Assembly: GCF_003074135.1 (NCBI RefSeq) | Contig: NZ_PPDK01000002.1 | Location: 496,001 to 560,000 of the forward strand | DNA: 64,000 nt | From: Euzebya tangerina | Lineage (GTDB): Bacteria > Actinomycetota > Nitriliruptoria > Euzebyales > Euzebyaceae | Direction: 5' to 3' | Shown: positions 23,992 through 33,112 of the stretch, one piece after another | Layout of the letters: each line of letters opens with the position of its first letter | How positions within the stretch are numbered: the first letter of the stretch is position 1 | Notes under the pieces: model-generated | What the model saw: the letters and a program-made list of their open reading frames with translations, nothing else | What the model was told of the DNA's origin: nothing | Database searches by the model: none | Position numbers and translations under genes: made by a program

Positions 23992-26900
23992 ATGCGTTCG
24001 TCTTTCCCCCTGTCAGTGCTGCTTGCCCTTGTGTTGTTGGTGAGCCTGCTTCCCGCCGCCGGAGCGACCCAATCATCAGAGGCCGCCGCGCCATCTGACG
24101 CCGGTGCCGTCGTGTCAGAGTCCTGGACGCCAGGTCAGCTCGACATCGACTGGGCCGCGTTCGCCCGCGAGAACCGCACCGAGTACGAGAGCAGCCAGTG
24201 GGCGGCCCTGGCTGACGGTCAGGACGCCGCAGCTGCCGCCGCTCGGTCGGCTCTGGTGGACAACTACACCGAGGCCACGGGTGCGGATGGGGGCCTGGAC
24301 GAGGCAGGTGCCACGTTCAACGACCTCGAGACCCAGCGGTCCTCGGCCCTGGCGCAGCAGTACTACGATGAGTGCGACGACGGGACTAACCTGCCGGACG
24401 CCGGTCTGCAGGCCAGCCGCGAGAGCCTGTACCGCGGTGGCGGCGACACGACCGGTGGTGTCAGCTACAACCCCGGGCCGGCCGCGCCGCCGCCAGCGGT
24501 CGACCTGCGCAGCATCTTCATCGCACAGACCACGGATGACAATGGGCGGTTCGACCAGACCGGATTCCTCGTCTACGCCTGCCAGGAGTGGGCGACAGCG
24601 GCGCTCGGCTCCGGTGGTGTGACCTTCGGCCTCTACACCACCTTCGAAGACGGCGAGACCGAGTACCCGACGGTCCTCGGCGACTCCGAGTCCGGGCCCG
24701 ACTTCGTCGTCTCGCTCTTCCCGGAGCCCTCCGTCCCCAACCGGCCGCTGCAGGTGCTGGCGGCCCGGACACCCTCACCCGATCCGGCCACCTGGACCTT
24801 GACCTACGCCGGCCCGGCGCAACGGATCGACGGCTTCGAGATCGACGGCGTCGTCCCCACCAGCGCGATCGGTGATTTCACGGCCGACTCCGGGTTCGCC
24901 TGGACCGTCGAGGTCGTCGACGCTCAGGAGAACAACCCGGGCCGCGACTGGTTCCCCGAGCGGAACTGGCAGCAGCGTGCCGGATCAGGCGAGGACGCCC
25001 AGCAGGGCACCCACATCCCGCAGTTCCCGGTGCCCGACTCCTGCGGTCTGCAGACCGAGGGCGGCCAGATCGCCTACCGGTTGACCCCTCAGCAGGTCAC
25101 GCCCAACGACGACGGCTACCGCTTCCAGTGGTACCACGACCAGATGAACTCCCCGGAGGCCTGGTCGACGATCCGCGACTCCTCCAGCGGCGGCCGGGAC
25201 CGGCCGGTGACCGTAGCCGTCGTGGACACCGGCATCGACGCGACGCGCTTCGACTTCCGCGACGGCGGATCCCGCATCGTGGGGGGTCTGGACGCGGTCT
25301 ATGGCCTCGAGCTCGAGGGCGGTGACGCCGGCGGGGCCATCGGCCCGTTCATCGGTGCGGACTCCGTGCCGTACGAGACCTTCGGAGCCAGCCCACCTGC
25401 ACGGAACTCCGACCGTGACCCCCACGGCACGGGTGTGGCCAGCCTGATCGGCGCCCGTGGCAACAACACCTTCGGCATCGCCGGCGTGGACTGGGGCGTC
25501 AACCTGATGCCAATCCGCGTCAACGACGTGAACGGCTGCATCGGCAACACCGTGGTCGCTGAGGGCATCAAGTGGGCCGTCGATCACGGCGCCGACGTCG
25601 TGCACGTCTCGCTGGGCGCGCCCGGCACCGAGGTCGTCACGACCGAGGGTGGCGAGGCCGACACCCCTGAGTGCAGCGACGGCATCGACAACGACCGCGA
25701 CGGGACCGCCGACTTCCAGCCGGCCAACGGCGCCGAGCCCGACTTCGGCTGCGAGGACGCTGAGGACGGCTCAGAGGGCCTGTCCGCGCTCGACGGCGGC
25801 GACGGCGGCCTCGACACCACGCCAGCCTGCAGCGACGGTCGCGACAACAACGGCAACGACGAGATCGACCTCGACGACCCGTCGTGCACGAGCCCGGAGG
25901 ACAACTTCGAGGGCAATGACGGTGAGAGCCAGAACTTCGACCCGCTGCGCGAGGTCATCGACTACGCCCTCGAGAAGGGTGTCCCCGTCGTGGCCGCTGC
26001 CGGCAACTTCGGCTCGGAGGACGACCCGATCGTCTACCCAGCCGCCTACCCCGGTGTCATCACCGTCGGTGCCACCGACCGCGACGCCGACCGTGCGTTC
26101 TACTCCTCGACCGGCCGCTGGCTGGACACCATCGCGCCCGGTGGGAACAACTCGCGAACCCTCGCCGGTGACATCGCCGTGCTGTGGGAGTTGGACCGGG
26201 TCCGCTCCGTCGCCGGGACCAGCTTCGCCGCACCACTCGTCACCGGGTCCATCTCTCTCTACATGGGACTGAACCCGCAGATCAGCCGCGACTTCGTCCG
26301 CGCACCCGACAACGCACCGTACCCACCGGACGTCAACCTGCCCGAGCCTGACGGCAGCTATCAACGCACCGTCGACGACGTGCGATTGGCCGTCCAGAAC
26401 GCATCGATCGACCTCGCACCGGCCGGTCATGACGCGGCCAGTGGACACGGTCGCTTCGACCTGAACCGGATGCTCGACGTCGAACCCCGTGGTGGCCCCC
26501 TGGGCGATCCCGCCCGCGGGCTGCTGCCCCGGACCAACGTCGACTCGGTCGTCCAGGCCGCGGAGGGCCTGGCCGTCAGTCGACCGGAGATCTTCCCGGC
26601 GGCGGTCCTCGCCCGCGCCGACGTTGCCGTCGATGCGCTGGCGGGTGCGCCCCTGACCGCCAACGCGCCGCTGCTGGTGGCCCGCGGTGACAACGTGGCC
26701 CCCTCCACCATGGAGGTGCTGGCCGAGAAGGTCGAGCCCGGCGGCACGGTCTACGTGCTCGGTGGCGAGGCCGCGTTGGGCCCGCAGATCGACACGCAAC
26801 TGAGCGACGCCGGCTACGACGTCGTGCGCTTGGCGGGTGACTCCCGCTACCAGACCGCGCTGGCCATCGCTGAGGAGGTTCGCCGGCTGACGCCGGAGAC

Positions 26901-27453
26901 CGACACCGTGGCCATTGCCCGCGCCGATGGCGGGGACAACCCGACGGCGCAGTGGGCCGATGCCCTCTCCGGAGGTGCCTGGGCCGCAGCCACCGACACG
27001 CCGATCGTGATCACCGGTACCGACGCCCTGCACCCCGAGGTTGCTGCGGCCCTCGAGGCGTGGGGGACCACCAACACGGTCGTGTTCGGCGGGGAAGCGG
27101 CCGTGAGTGATGCGGTGGCGGCCCAACTGCCCAGCGCAACTCGAATCGCCGGTCCGGACCGTGCGAGCACTGCGGTTGCGGTTGCCAGCGAGCTCTGGGG
27201 CGGTGAGCAGGACGGGTACCTCGTCGCGAACGGCTACTTCGCCCGAGGCTGGGTCCACGGCCTTGCCGCGGCGGGCGTTGCCGCCGACACCAACTCACCA
27301 CTGCTCTACACCGGATTCGACGACGTGCCACCGGCCACAGCCCAGCTGCTGGCGGAGTCGTGCGTCGCATCTGACGGCGTCCGCATCGCGGGCGGGGCGA
27401 CGCTGGTCTCTGGCACTGCCGAGGCCGCGCTGATGGAGGCCACCACATGCTGA
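23992..27453 (+). CDS. Secreted subtilisin-family (S8) serine peptidase with CWB2 wall-binding repeats
   Basis: A signal peptide (residues ~1-27, hydrophobic core LSVLLALVLLVSLLPAAGA) is followed by a long N-terminal region. An S8 protease domain has Asp in VAVVDTGID (about 410), His in DPHGTGVASLIG (about 478) and Ser in GTSFAAPLVTG (about 744). Inside it, between His and Ser (about 556-650), is a Cys- and Asp-rich insert with two copies of a C-SDG-DN-D pattern, likely calcium binding. The last ~300 residues are CWB2 repeats (VYVLGGEAALG; NTVVFGGEAAVS). The ATG at 23992 has GAGGAG 9 bases upstream; an ATG at 23977 would add five residues. The next gene overlaps its end by 7 bases. Confidence 0.92.
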   Translation: MRSSFPLSVLLALVLLVSLLPAAGATQSSEAAAPSDAGAVVSESWTPGQLDIDWAAFARENRTEYESSQWAALADGQDAAAAAARSALVDNYTEATGADGGLDEAGATFNDLETQRSSALAQQYYDECDDGTNLPDAGLQASRESLYRGGGDTTGGVSYNPGPAAPPPAVDLRSIFIAQTTDDNGRFDQTGFLVYACQEWATAALGSGGVTFGLYTTFEDGETEYPTVLGDSESGPDFVVSLFPEPSVPNRPLQVLAARTPSPDPATWTLTYAGPAQRIDGFEIDGVVPTSAIGDFTADSGFAWTVEVVDAQENNPGRDWFPERNWQQRAGSGEDAQQGTHIPQFPVPDSCGLQTEGGQIAYRLTPQQVTPNDDGYRFQWYHDQMNSPEAWSTIRDSSSGGRDRPVTVAVVDTGIDATRFDFRDGGSRIVGGLDAVYGLELEGGDAGGAIGPFIGADSVPYETFGASPPARNSDRDPHGTGVASLIGARGNNTFGIAGVDWGVNLMPIRVNDVNGCIGNTVVAEGIKWAVDHGADVVHVSLGAPGTEVVTTEGGEADTPECSDGIDNDRDGTADFQPANGAEPDFGCEDAEDGSEGLSALDGGDGGLDTTPACSDGRDNNGNDEIDLDDPSCTSPEDNFEGNDGESQNFDPLREVIDYALEKGVPVVAAAGNFGSEDDPIVYPAAYPGVITVGATDRDADRAFYSSTGRWLDTIAPGGNNSRTLAGDIAVLWELDRVRSVAGTSFAAPLVTGSISLYMGLNPQISRDFVRAPDNAPYPPDVNLPEPDGSYQRTVDDVRLAVQNASIDLAPAGHDAASGHGRFDLNRMLDVEPRGGPLGDPARGLLPRTNVDSVVQAAEGLAVSRPEIFPAAVLARADVAVDALAGAPLTANAPLLVARGDNVAPSTMEVLAEKVEPGGTVYVLGGEAALGPQIDTQLSDAGYDVVRLAGDSRYQTALAIAEEVRRLTPETDTVAIARADGGDNPTAQWADALSGGAWAAATDTPIVITGTDALHPEVAAALEAWGTTNTVVFGGEAAVSDAVAAQLPSATRIAGPDRASTAVAVASELWGGEQDGYLVANGYFARGWVHGLAAAGVAADTNSPLLYTGFDDVPPATAQLLAESCVASDGVRIAGGATLVSGTAEAALMEATTC

Positions 27454-29396
27454 AGACCAGTTCCATGACGGCTCGCGCGACGATCGCCGCCGTTGCCGCT
27501 CTGCTCATGACGGCCGGACTGATGTCCGGCGTCAGTGGGGCCCAACAGAACGACGACAACATCGTCGTGATCGACGGCTCCACCCCCTCGAACCAGCAGA
27601 TCACTGCCCGACTCAGCCGGCTGACGGTGAGCGAGGCCCGCACGGTCATCGTGGCCTCGTCCGACAATCGGTCCTACGCGGACTCGTTGGCATCGGCCGG
27701 GTTGCAGGACCTCGGTCCGCTGCTGGTCCTGGATGACATCCCCGCGGGCCGGCCCATTCCGGACGCGGTCGCGACCGAACTGCTCCGCCTTGACGTCGAG
27801 CGGGTGCTCGTGCTCGGTGGGGAAGCCGCCGTGAGCCAGTCCACGGTGGACGCGCTCGAGGCCGCTGGGTATCCGACACAGCGGATCGCCGGCCCGAGCC
27901 GGATCGAGACCGCCGTCGAGGTGGCCCGAGTGGGCGCACCCAGTGCCGAGACCGCCCTCATCGTGCGGGCATTCGGGTCTGATGAGGCCACCGATCCCAC
28001 GCAAGGATGGGTCGACGCCCTGAGCAGTGGCCCACTGGCCTTGGAGCAGGGGGCCCCGATTCTGCTGACGCAGCAGGAGACGCTGACGGGCGCAACTGCC
28101 GCGTACCTTCAGGAGTCCCAGATCACGGATGTGATCATCATCGGTGGGACCGCAGCGGTGTCGAGCACGGTTGAAACGCAACTGCTGAGTCTCGGTTACG
28201 GCGTGTTCCGCATCGCGGGCACCGACAGGGTCGACACGGCACTGCAGATCAACGCGGCACGGGGAGTCCTGGACGCCCCGCAACGCAGCATCATCGTCGA
28301 CGGATTCGCCGACAATGGCTGGGTTGGTGGCTTCGCCAGCGCACGGCATGCGGTCGAGACCCGCGGCGCCATCCTGCCGGCGCAGGGTGACCAGCTTCCG
28401 CCCGCCGTGGCCGCGCTGATCCAGAACAACCCGGTCTACGAGGCCCGCCCAATCACCTGCGTCGTGCCTCTTCCGGCGTGTCAGGAGATCGATCCCGACA
28501 TCGCGCCCGAGCCGACGGACACCCCCACGGACACTCCGACCACGGGCCCGACCGAGCCGCCCGAACCCGTCACGGATGCCGTCCAGCTGAGCTCGATCCC
28601 TGCGGAGGGATCGGTGATCGAGCCTTTCGTCAACCTGAACCTCGAGGCCATCACGGAGGGCGCGCAGGACACCTGCGAGAACGACCGTGGTCTGGACCCT
28701 GACAGCGAGGAGTACGCGGAGTGCGTCGACGAGATCGTCGATGAGATCCTCCGTGCCCCGCTGCCGCCGATCGACGGGACTCCTGCCTTCGTGGCGTTGG
28801 AGCTCAGGCTGAACGACCCGCTCGTCGAGTTGCAGAACTCCGTGGAACTGTCCGGCGACTGCATCACCGGCGGTTCGTTCGCCATCCCCCAGAGCTTCGT
28901 CCGAACAGGAATCCTCGACACACGACCGAGCTACTACCTGGGACAGCAGAACGCTCCCGAGCCGATCCAGCCAGACATCGAAGAGCCGGTGCTGATGGAG
29001 GATCCGTCCGGGGTGTGCCGCATCACCGTCGTCTCACCGCTGGTGGTCAACGACGCCGAGGACGAGGGCGTGGATTTCGAGGAGAGCATCGAGTTCCAAC
29101 TTGACTCCTACCTGGCCAACTACCGAATCGCGACCATCCCCAATGCACCCACGAACCAGGTGATCTTCGAGAACGACTCCTGGGGTCTTGACCAACGCGT
29201 GAACTGGGACTTCGGGGACGGCAACTTCTTCCCCGACGAGACCGGCTCTGTGGAGACTGAGCGGTACGACCGCTTCGTCCACACCTACGACGCCCCAGGC
29301 GAGTACGAGGTCACGATGACGTTGACCACGGCCTCCCGAGGCGATGACGGCCAACCGAACCAGACGTCCATCTCCCGCATCGTGGAAGTCGAGTAA
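27447..29396 (+). CDS. Secreted CWB2 wall-binding protein with C-terminal PKD-like domain
   Basis: The 649-residue protein starts with a signal peptide (hydrophobic core TIAAVAALLMTAGLMSGVSG, cut near Ala-Gln). Three CWB2 repeats fill residues ~38-330 (VLVLGGEAAVS; DVIIIGGTAAVSS). A Thr/Pro linker (about 348-368) leads to a C-terminal region with paired Cys residues. The last ~90 residues form a PKD-type beta domain (NWDFGDGNFF; FVHTYDAPGEYEVTMTL). Here the wall-binding repeats are N-terminal and the effector part C-terminal, the reverse of the upstream protease. Its start overlaps the protease gene by 7 bases, so the two are translationally coupled and may act as a pair at the wall. Confidence 0.9.
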   Translation: MLKTSSMTARATIAAVAALLMTAGLMSGVSGAQQNDDNIVVIDGSTPSNQQITARLSRLTVSEARTVIVASSDNRSYADSLASAGLQDLGPLLVLDDIPAGRPIPDAVATELLRLDVERVLVLGGEAAVSQSTVDALEAAGYPTQRIAGPSRIETAVEVARVGAPSAETALIVRAFGSDEATDPTQGWVDALSSGPLALEQGAPILLTQQETLTGATAAYLQESQITDVIIIGGTAAVSSTVETQLLSLGYGVFRIAGTDRVDTALQINAARGVLDAPQRSIIVDGFADNGWVGGFASARHAVETRGAILPAQGDQLPPAVAALIQNNPVYEARPITCVVPLPACQEIDPDIAPEPTDTPTDTPTTGPTEPPEPVTDAVQLSSIPAEGSVIEPFVNLNLEAITEGAQDTCENDRGLDPDSEEYAECVDEIVDEILRAPLPPIDGTPAFVALELRLNDPLVELQNSVELSGDCITGGSFAIPQSFVRTGILDTRPSYYLGQQNAPEPIQPDIEEPVLMEDPSGVCRITVVSPLVVNDAEDEGVDFEESIEFQLDSYLANYRIATIPNAPTNQVIFENDSWGLDQRVNWDFGDGNFFPDETGSVETERYDRFVHTYDAPGEYEVTMTLTTASRGDDGQPNQTSISRIVEVE

Positions 29397-29400
29397 GCCC

Positions 29401-30345
29401 ATGAACCGCCCCAAGCACTCCCTGCCCGCCCGCCTCCGCTCCGCTGTCCTGATGGCAGTCGTCGGCCTGTTGGCCACGGCCTGCGTCTCGTCCGAGCCGC
29501 CGGCCACCGACGCCGCCCCCGTCGTCCTCCCGGTCGTCACCACGCAACCGGCGATGCCGCCGGAGGAGACGACCGAGGCTGACATCCAGGCCATCGAGGA
29601 CTACTGGGATGCCCGCAACGCGGCGTTTGCCGCTGGTGCGGAGGCCGGCCTGGCCTTCGTGGTGGCGAACAACCATCCGTTGCTCACCTACACGGTGGAT
29701 GACTGCCGTGAGGCGTGGTTCGACGGTGAGATCCCGGTCGGCTTCTCGGAGTCCAACGAGCTCGTCGAGGGCTCGATCGAGTCCGACACCGGCTGGACGA
29801 TGGTCAGTGGGCCGCTTGCCGGCCGGGATCTCGGCCAGGGCCTGAAGACCATGGTGGTGTCCTTCACCTACGACGGACAGCTGCTCCGTGTCGCCGACCG
29901 CGTCGCGAACGTCCACCTGCAGGTGAACGGCGACGACGTCCGCCACTTCCTCCTCTGCGAGGACGCGGAGATCATCGTGGCCTCCGCAGCCACCACGCAG
30001 ACCGCAGCGACCCCGGTCGGGACGACGCCAACCGCGACGACCACGACCCCGACGCCCACGACACAGCCCTCGCCCACGGCAGCCCCGGTGACGCCGACGA
30101 CCCCGGCGACGCTTCCGCCGATCACGGCGACCCCCGGCACCGGTGGCGGCAGCGGCGGCGGGGGGACCCCCGATCCTGATCCGACGCCCACCGAGGAGTG
30201 CATCGAGTCCAACAGCCTATTCGCACCGAGCGACGGCGGGCCAGGGGCATCGGCAGGCGACTACGAGCTGGGCGTGCCGTGCACCGATATCGACAACACG
30301 ATCGGCCAGGATGGCGGCACGTCGGAGCCCGAGCTCGGACCGTAA
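29401..30345 (+). CDS. Lipoprotein with Thr/Pro-rich stalk
   Basis: The 314-residue protein from ATG 29401 has a lipoprotein signal: positive N-terminus, hydrophobic core and lipobox LLATAC with the lipidated Cys at residue 28. The globular part (about 55-195) has no family I recognise, though its size and hydrophobic pattern resemble NTF2-like domains. A Thr/Pro-rich stalk (about 200-260) and Gly/Ser stretch lead to a C-terminal segment with two Cys (EECIES; VPCTDI). It lies 4 bases after the CWB2-PKD gene and before a strong terminator, so it is the last gene of a three-gene surface-protein operon. Function is unknown. Confidence 0.75.
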   Translation: MNRPKHSLPARLRSAVLMAVVGLLATACVSSEPPATDAAPVVLPVVTTQPAMPPEETTEADIQAIEDYWDARNAAFAAGAEAGLAFVVANNHPLLTYTVDDCREAWFDGEIPVGFSESNELVEGSIESDTGWTMVSGPLAGRDLGQGLKTMVVSFTYDGQLLRVADRVANVHLQVNGDDVRHFLLCEDAEIIVASAATTQTAATPVGTTPTATTTTPTPTTQPSPTAAPVTPTTPATLPPITATPGTGGGSGGGGTPDPDPTPTEECIESNSLFAPSDGGPGASAGDYELGVPCTDIDNTIGQDGGTSEPELGP

Positions 30346-30388
30346 TCACCCGCTGGTCACGTGGTGCCTATTCCACTGTGAGTGCAGA

Positions 30389-30420
30389 CGAAGGGGCGAG
30401 CCGGATGGCTCGCCCCTTCG
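30389..30420 (+). terminator. Two-way hairpin terminator
   Basis: A perfect 14-bp stem (30389-30402 with 30407-30420) closes a 4-base loop. It lies between the convergent lipoprotein and acyl-CoA dehydrogenase genes and can end transcription from both sides. Confidence 0.85.
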
Positions 30421-30432
30421 CCGTCGTCGCTC

Positions 30433-32217
30433 CTAGGCCGACTGCAGCCGGTCGGCGTCGATCGCGAACAGGTCGTCCGCACCGGCCGTGGTCGCGTCCA
30501 GCAGGCCGTGCACCGTGGGGAGGATGTTGTCGCAGTAGAAGCGGGCCGTCGTCAGCTTGTCCGCGTAGAACGGGTCCTCCTCGCCCGCCTCGATCTTGGC
30601 CTGCGCCGCCTTGGCGCCGACGGCCAGGAGGTACCCGGCGACGGTGGTCGCGAACATCCGCAGGAAGGGGGTCGCGCCGCCGAAGGACGCGGAGAAGTCG
30701 GTGCGGTTGGCCATCAGCCACGTCGTGGCTTCTTCAACCGTGTCAAGCGCCTTGACGAGCTGAGAGCCCATGGCTCCATAGGCCTCGTCATCCAGGCTCT
30801 CGGCGACTTCGCGCATCTCGGCCATGAACCCCTTGACGTAGGCGCCGCCGTCCATGGGCAGCTTCCGACCCAGGAGGTCCATAGCCTGGATCCCGTTGGT
30901 TCCCTCATAGATCGGTGCGATACGGGCGTCACGGAAGTGACGGGCAACACCGGTCTCCTCCACGTATCCCATGCCGCCGAAGACCTGTATGGCGATGGAC
31001 GTCAACTCCACGCCGAGGTCGGTCGACCACGCCTTGCTGAGCGGGGTCAGCAGGTCGGCCATCTTCCGTTCGTACTCGGCCTTCGCCTCGTCGGGGGAGT
31101 GGTGGGCGTGGTCCAGCGCGGCAGCGTTGCGGTAGGTCAGCGCCCGCATGGCCTCGATCTGGGAGCGCATGGTGAGCAGCATCCGACGGACGTCCGGGTG
31201 GGCCACGATGCGGGACTGACCCTTCTCGGTGTCCTCGTCGCCGGGCGCGAGTCCCTGCCGCCGTTCGATGGCGTAGTCCACGGCCATCTGGTACGCCCGG
31301 TCGGAGATCGCGAGGCCCTGCACGCCCACGCCGAGCCGGGCGTCGTTCATCATCGTGAACATCTGCCGCATGCCCTGGTTGGGCCCGCCGACCATGTAGC
31401 CGACGGCGTTGTCGTACTCCATCACGCAGGTGGGGGAGGCGTTGATGCCCAGCTTGTCCTCGACGCCGACGACCTGGACCGCGTTGCGGTCGCCCAACGA
31501 GCCGTCGTCGTTGACCAGGAACTTGGGGACCAGGAACAGCGAGATGCCCTTGGTGCCGACCGGCGCGTCCGGCAGTCGGGCCAGGACCAGATGGCAGATG
31601 TTCTCGGTCAGGTCGTGTTCGCCCCAGGTGATCCAGATCTTGGTGCCGGTGACCGCGTAGGTGCCGTCGTCATTCGGGACGGCCTTGGTGGTCAGGGCGC
31701 CGACGTCGGAGCCGGCCTGTGGCTCGGAGAGGTTCATCGTGCCCGACCACTCACCGGTGACCATCTTCGGCAGGAAGGTCTGCTGCAGGTAGTCGTCACC
31801 GTGTTCGAGCAGGTCGACCACGGCACCCGTCGTCAGCAGCGGGTTGAGGCTCCAGGCCATGTTGGCGGCAGTGATCATCTCCTTGGCCGCCGTCGCGACC
31901 GCGGTCGGGAAGTTGCCACCGCCGAACTCCTCGGGGAACTGCAGCGCACCCCAGCCCGACTGCACGTAGGAGTCATAGGCCCCCTTGAACGACTCAGGGG
32001 TGGTGACGCCGCCGTCGACCATGCGGGAGTGCTGGATGTCGCCGTCCTCGTTGGTCGGCGCGACCACCTCTGAGCAGAAGCGGCCGCACTCGCGCAGGAT
32101 CCCCTCCACCAGGTCGGACTCGGCGTGAGCGAAGGCATCGATCTGGGCGATCTCGTCGAGGCCGGCCACGTGTTCGAGGGTGAACATCATGTCTTTGACA
32201 GGGGCGCGATAGCTCAT
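30433..32217 (-). CDS. Acyl-CoA dehydrogenase (long, DmdC/AcdA-like subgroup)
   Basis: This flavin enzyme oxidises acyl-CoA to 2-enoyl-CoA. The 594-residue protein begins MSYRAPVKDMMFTL, the typical N-terminus of the ~600-residue subgroup that includes 3-methylmercaptopropionyl-CoA dehydrogenase. The FAD/substrate segment MNLSEPQAGSDVGAL lies near residues 159-173. YEGTNGIQAMDLLGRKL (about 435-451) holds the likely catalytic Glu. A C-terminal extra domain fits the acyl-CoA dehydrogenase C-terminal family. ATG 32217 is chosen for the family N-terminus and a GGAAGAG ribosome-binding site. The substrate is not readable from sequence. Being downstream of paaZ and a hydrolase suggests a role in aromatic or fatty acyl-CoA breakdown. 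Confidence 0.92.
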   Translation of the reverse strand: MSYRAPVKDMMFTLEHVAGLDEIAQIDAFAHAESDLVEGILRECGRFCSEVVAPTNEDGDIQHSRMVDGGVTTPESFKGAYDSYVQSGWGALQFPEEFGGGNFPTAVATAAKEMITAANMAWSLNPLLTTGAVVDLLEHGDDYLQQTFLPKMVTGEWSGTMNLSEPQAGSDVGALTTKAVPNDDGTYAVTGTKIWITWGEHDLTENICHLVLARLPDAPVGTKGISLFLVPKFLVNDDGSLGDRNAVQVVGVEDKLGINASPTCVMEYDNAVGYMVGGPNQGMRQMFTMMNDARLGVGVQGLAISDRAYQMAVDYAIERRQGLAPGDEDTEKGQSRIVAHPDVRRMLLTMRSQIEAMRALTYRNAAALDHAHHSPDEAKAEYERKMADLLTPLSKAWSTDLGVELTSIAIQVFGGMGYVEETGVARHFRDARIAPIYEGTNGIQAMDLLGRKLPMDGGAYVKGFMAEMREVAESLDDEAYGAMGSQLVKALDTVEEATTWLMANRTDFSASFGGATPFLRMFATTVAGYLLAVGAKAAQAKIEAGEEDPFYADKLTTARFYCDNILPTVHGLLDATTAGADDLFAIDADRLQSA

Positions 32218-32300
32218 GGGTCTGAACTCTTCCAAGGATCTCGGGGTCCCCGCGAATGTACCCCGGGGCCAGGTCCGGAGAACAAACTGCGGCGGCCCTG

Positions 32301-33086
32301 TCAGCGGTCCAGGAAGTCGGCTATCTCTGCGATGACGTCGGCCCGTCGGAGGATGAGGTGATGGCCGTACCGGGAGGTCTCGATCAGCGTTGCGTCGACC
32401 CACGCCGCCGCGAGCGCCCGGACCTCGACGATCGGGACCGCCTCGTCGTCGACGTCATGGATGAGGAGTGCGTCGACTTGGAGATCGGCTGTTGCGCGGT
32501 AGGCGTTGGTCCAGGCGTACACATCCCCTGGGAACCGGCTCCGTCCGTCGGCCTCGAACGTGGCCCGCTCCTCGGCGGTGGCCTCGACTCGGTCGAGGAA
32601 GCGATCCACGGACTCTCGCAGCCTGGGCAGCATGCCGACGCCCACGAACCGATCGGCGTGGGCGCCATCGCGCATCGCCATCAGGGCGGCCAGCGCACCA
32701 CCGGAGTGGCCGACGATGGCGTGCAGCGGATGGGCGGCCGCGATGGCGCCGATGACCTGGGCGAAGTCCCCGAACGTCGCCGTCCCATCGGCGTGGAACG
32801 GGGGCGTCCGACCGTGTCCGGGTAGGTCGGGGAGGATGACCCGTATGCCGGCGTCGACGAGGGCGGCCACGATGAACCCCAGCTGATCGGATCCGCCGGA
32901 CCAGCCGTGTGCGGCCAGGACGGTCCGGCCGGCTTCCACCGTCCGCCCAGCACCGATGGTTCGGACACGGACCATGTGATCGCCCACATGCAGAACCGAT
33001 TCATCGGCCCCTTCCAGCTGCCGGGACTCCCGAACGCGCCTGGGTGGATCGACCGGGGTGAGGTACTGCGTCAGCAGGTCACGCAC
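32301..33086 (-). CDS. Alpha/beta hydrolase
   Basis: The 261-residue protein has an alpha/beta-hydrolase fold: LAAHGWSGGSDQLGF (oxyanion region), ILPDLPGHGRTPPF, the nucleophile elbow VGHSGGALAA and a late His in SRYGHHLILRR, giving the Ser-Asp-His triad together with an Asp in LIHDVDDEAVP. The GTG at 33086 is chosen because it lies 26 bases after the paaZ stop; the frame continues to 33170 but then overlaps paaZ. No signal peptide is seen, so it is cytosolic. Co-direction with paaZ and the acyl-CoA dehydrogenase suggests an ester or thioester substrate in the same pathway. The exact start is uncertain. Confidence 0.82.
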   Translation of the reverse strand: MRDLLTQYLTPVDPPRRVRESRQLEGADESVLHVGDHMVRVRTIGAGRTVEAGRTVLAAHGWSGGSDQLGFIVAALVDAGIRVILPDLPGHGRTPPFHADGTATFGDFAQVIGAIAAAHPLHAIVGHSGGALAALMAMRDGAHADRFVGVGMLPRLRESVDRFLDRVEATAEERATFEADGRSRFPGDVYAWTNAYRATADLQVDALLIHDVDDEAVPIVEVRALAAAWVDATLIETSRYGHHLILRRADVIAEIADFLDR

Positions 33087-33112
33087 TCCTGCCCCGCCAT
33101 GATGGCCGGGCG

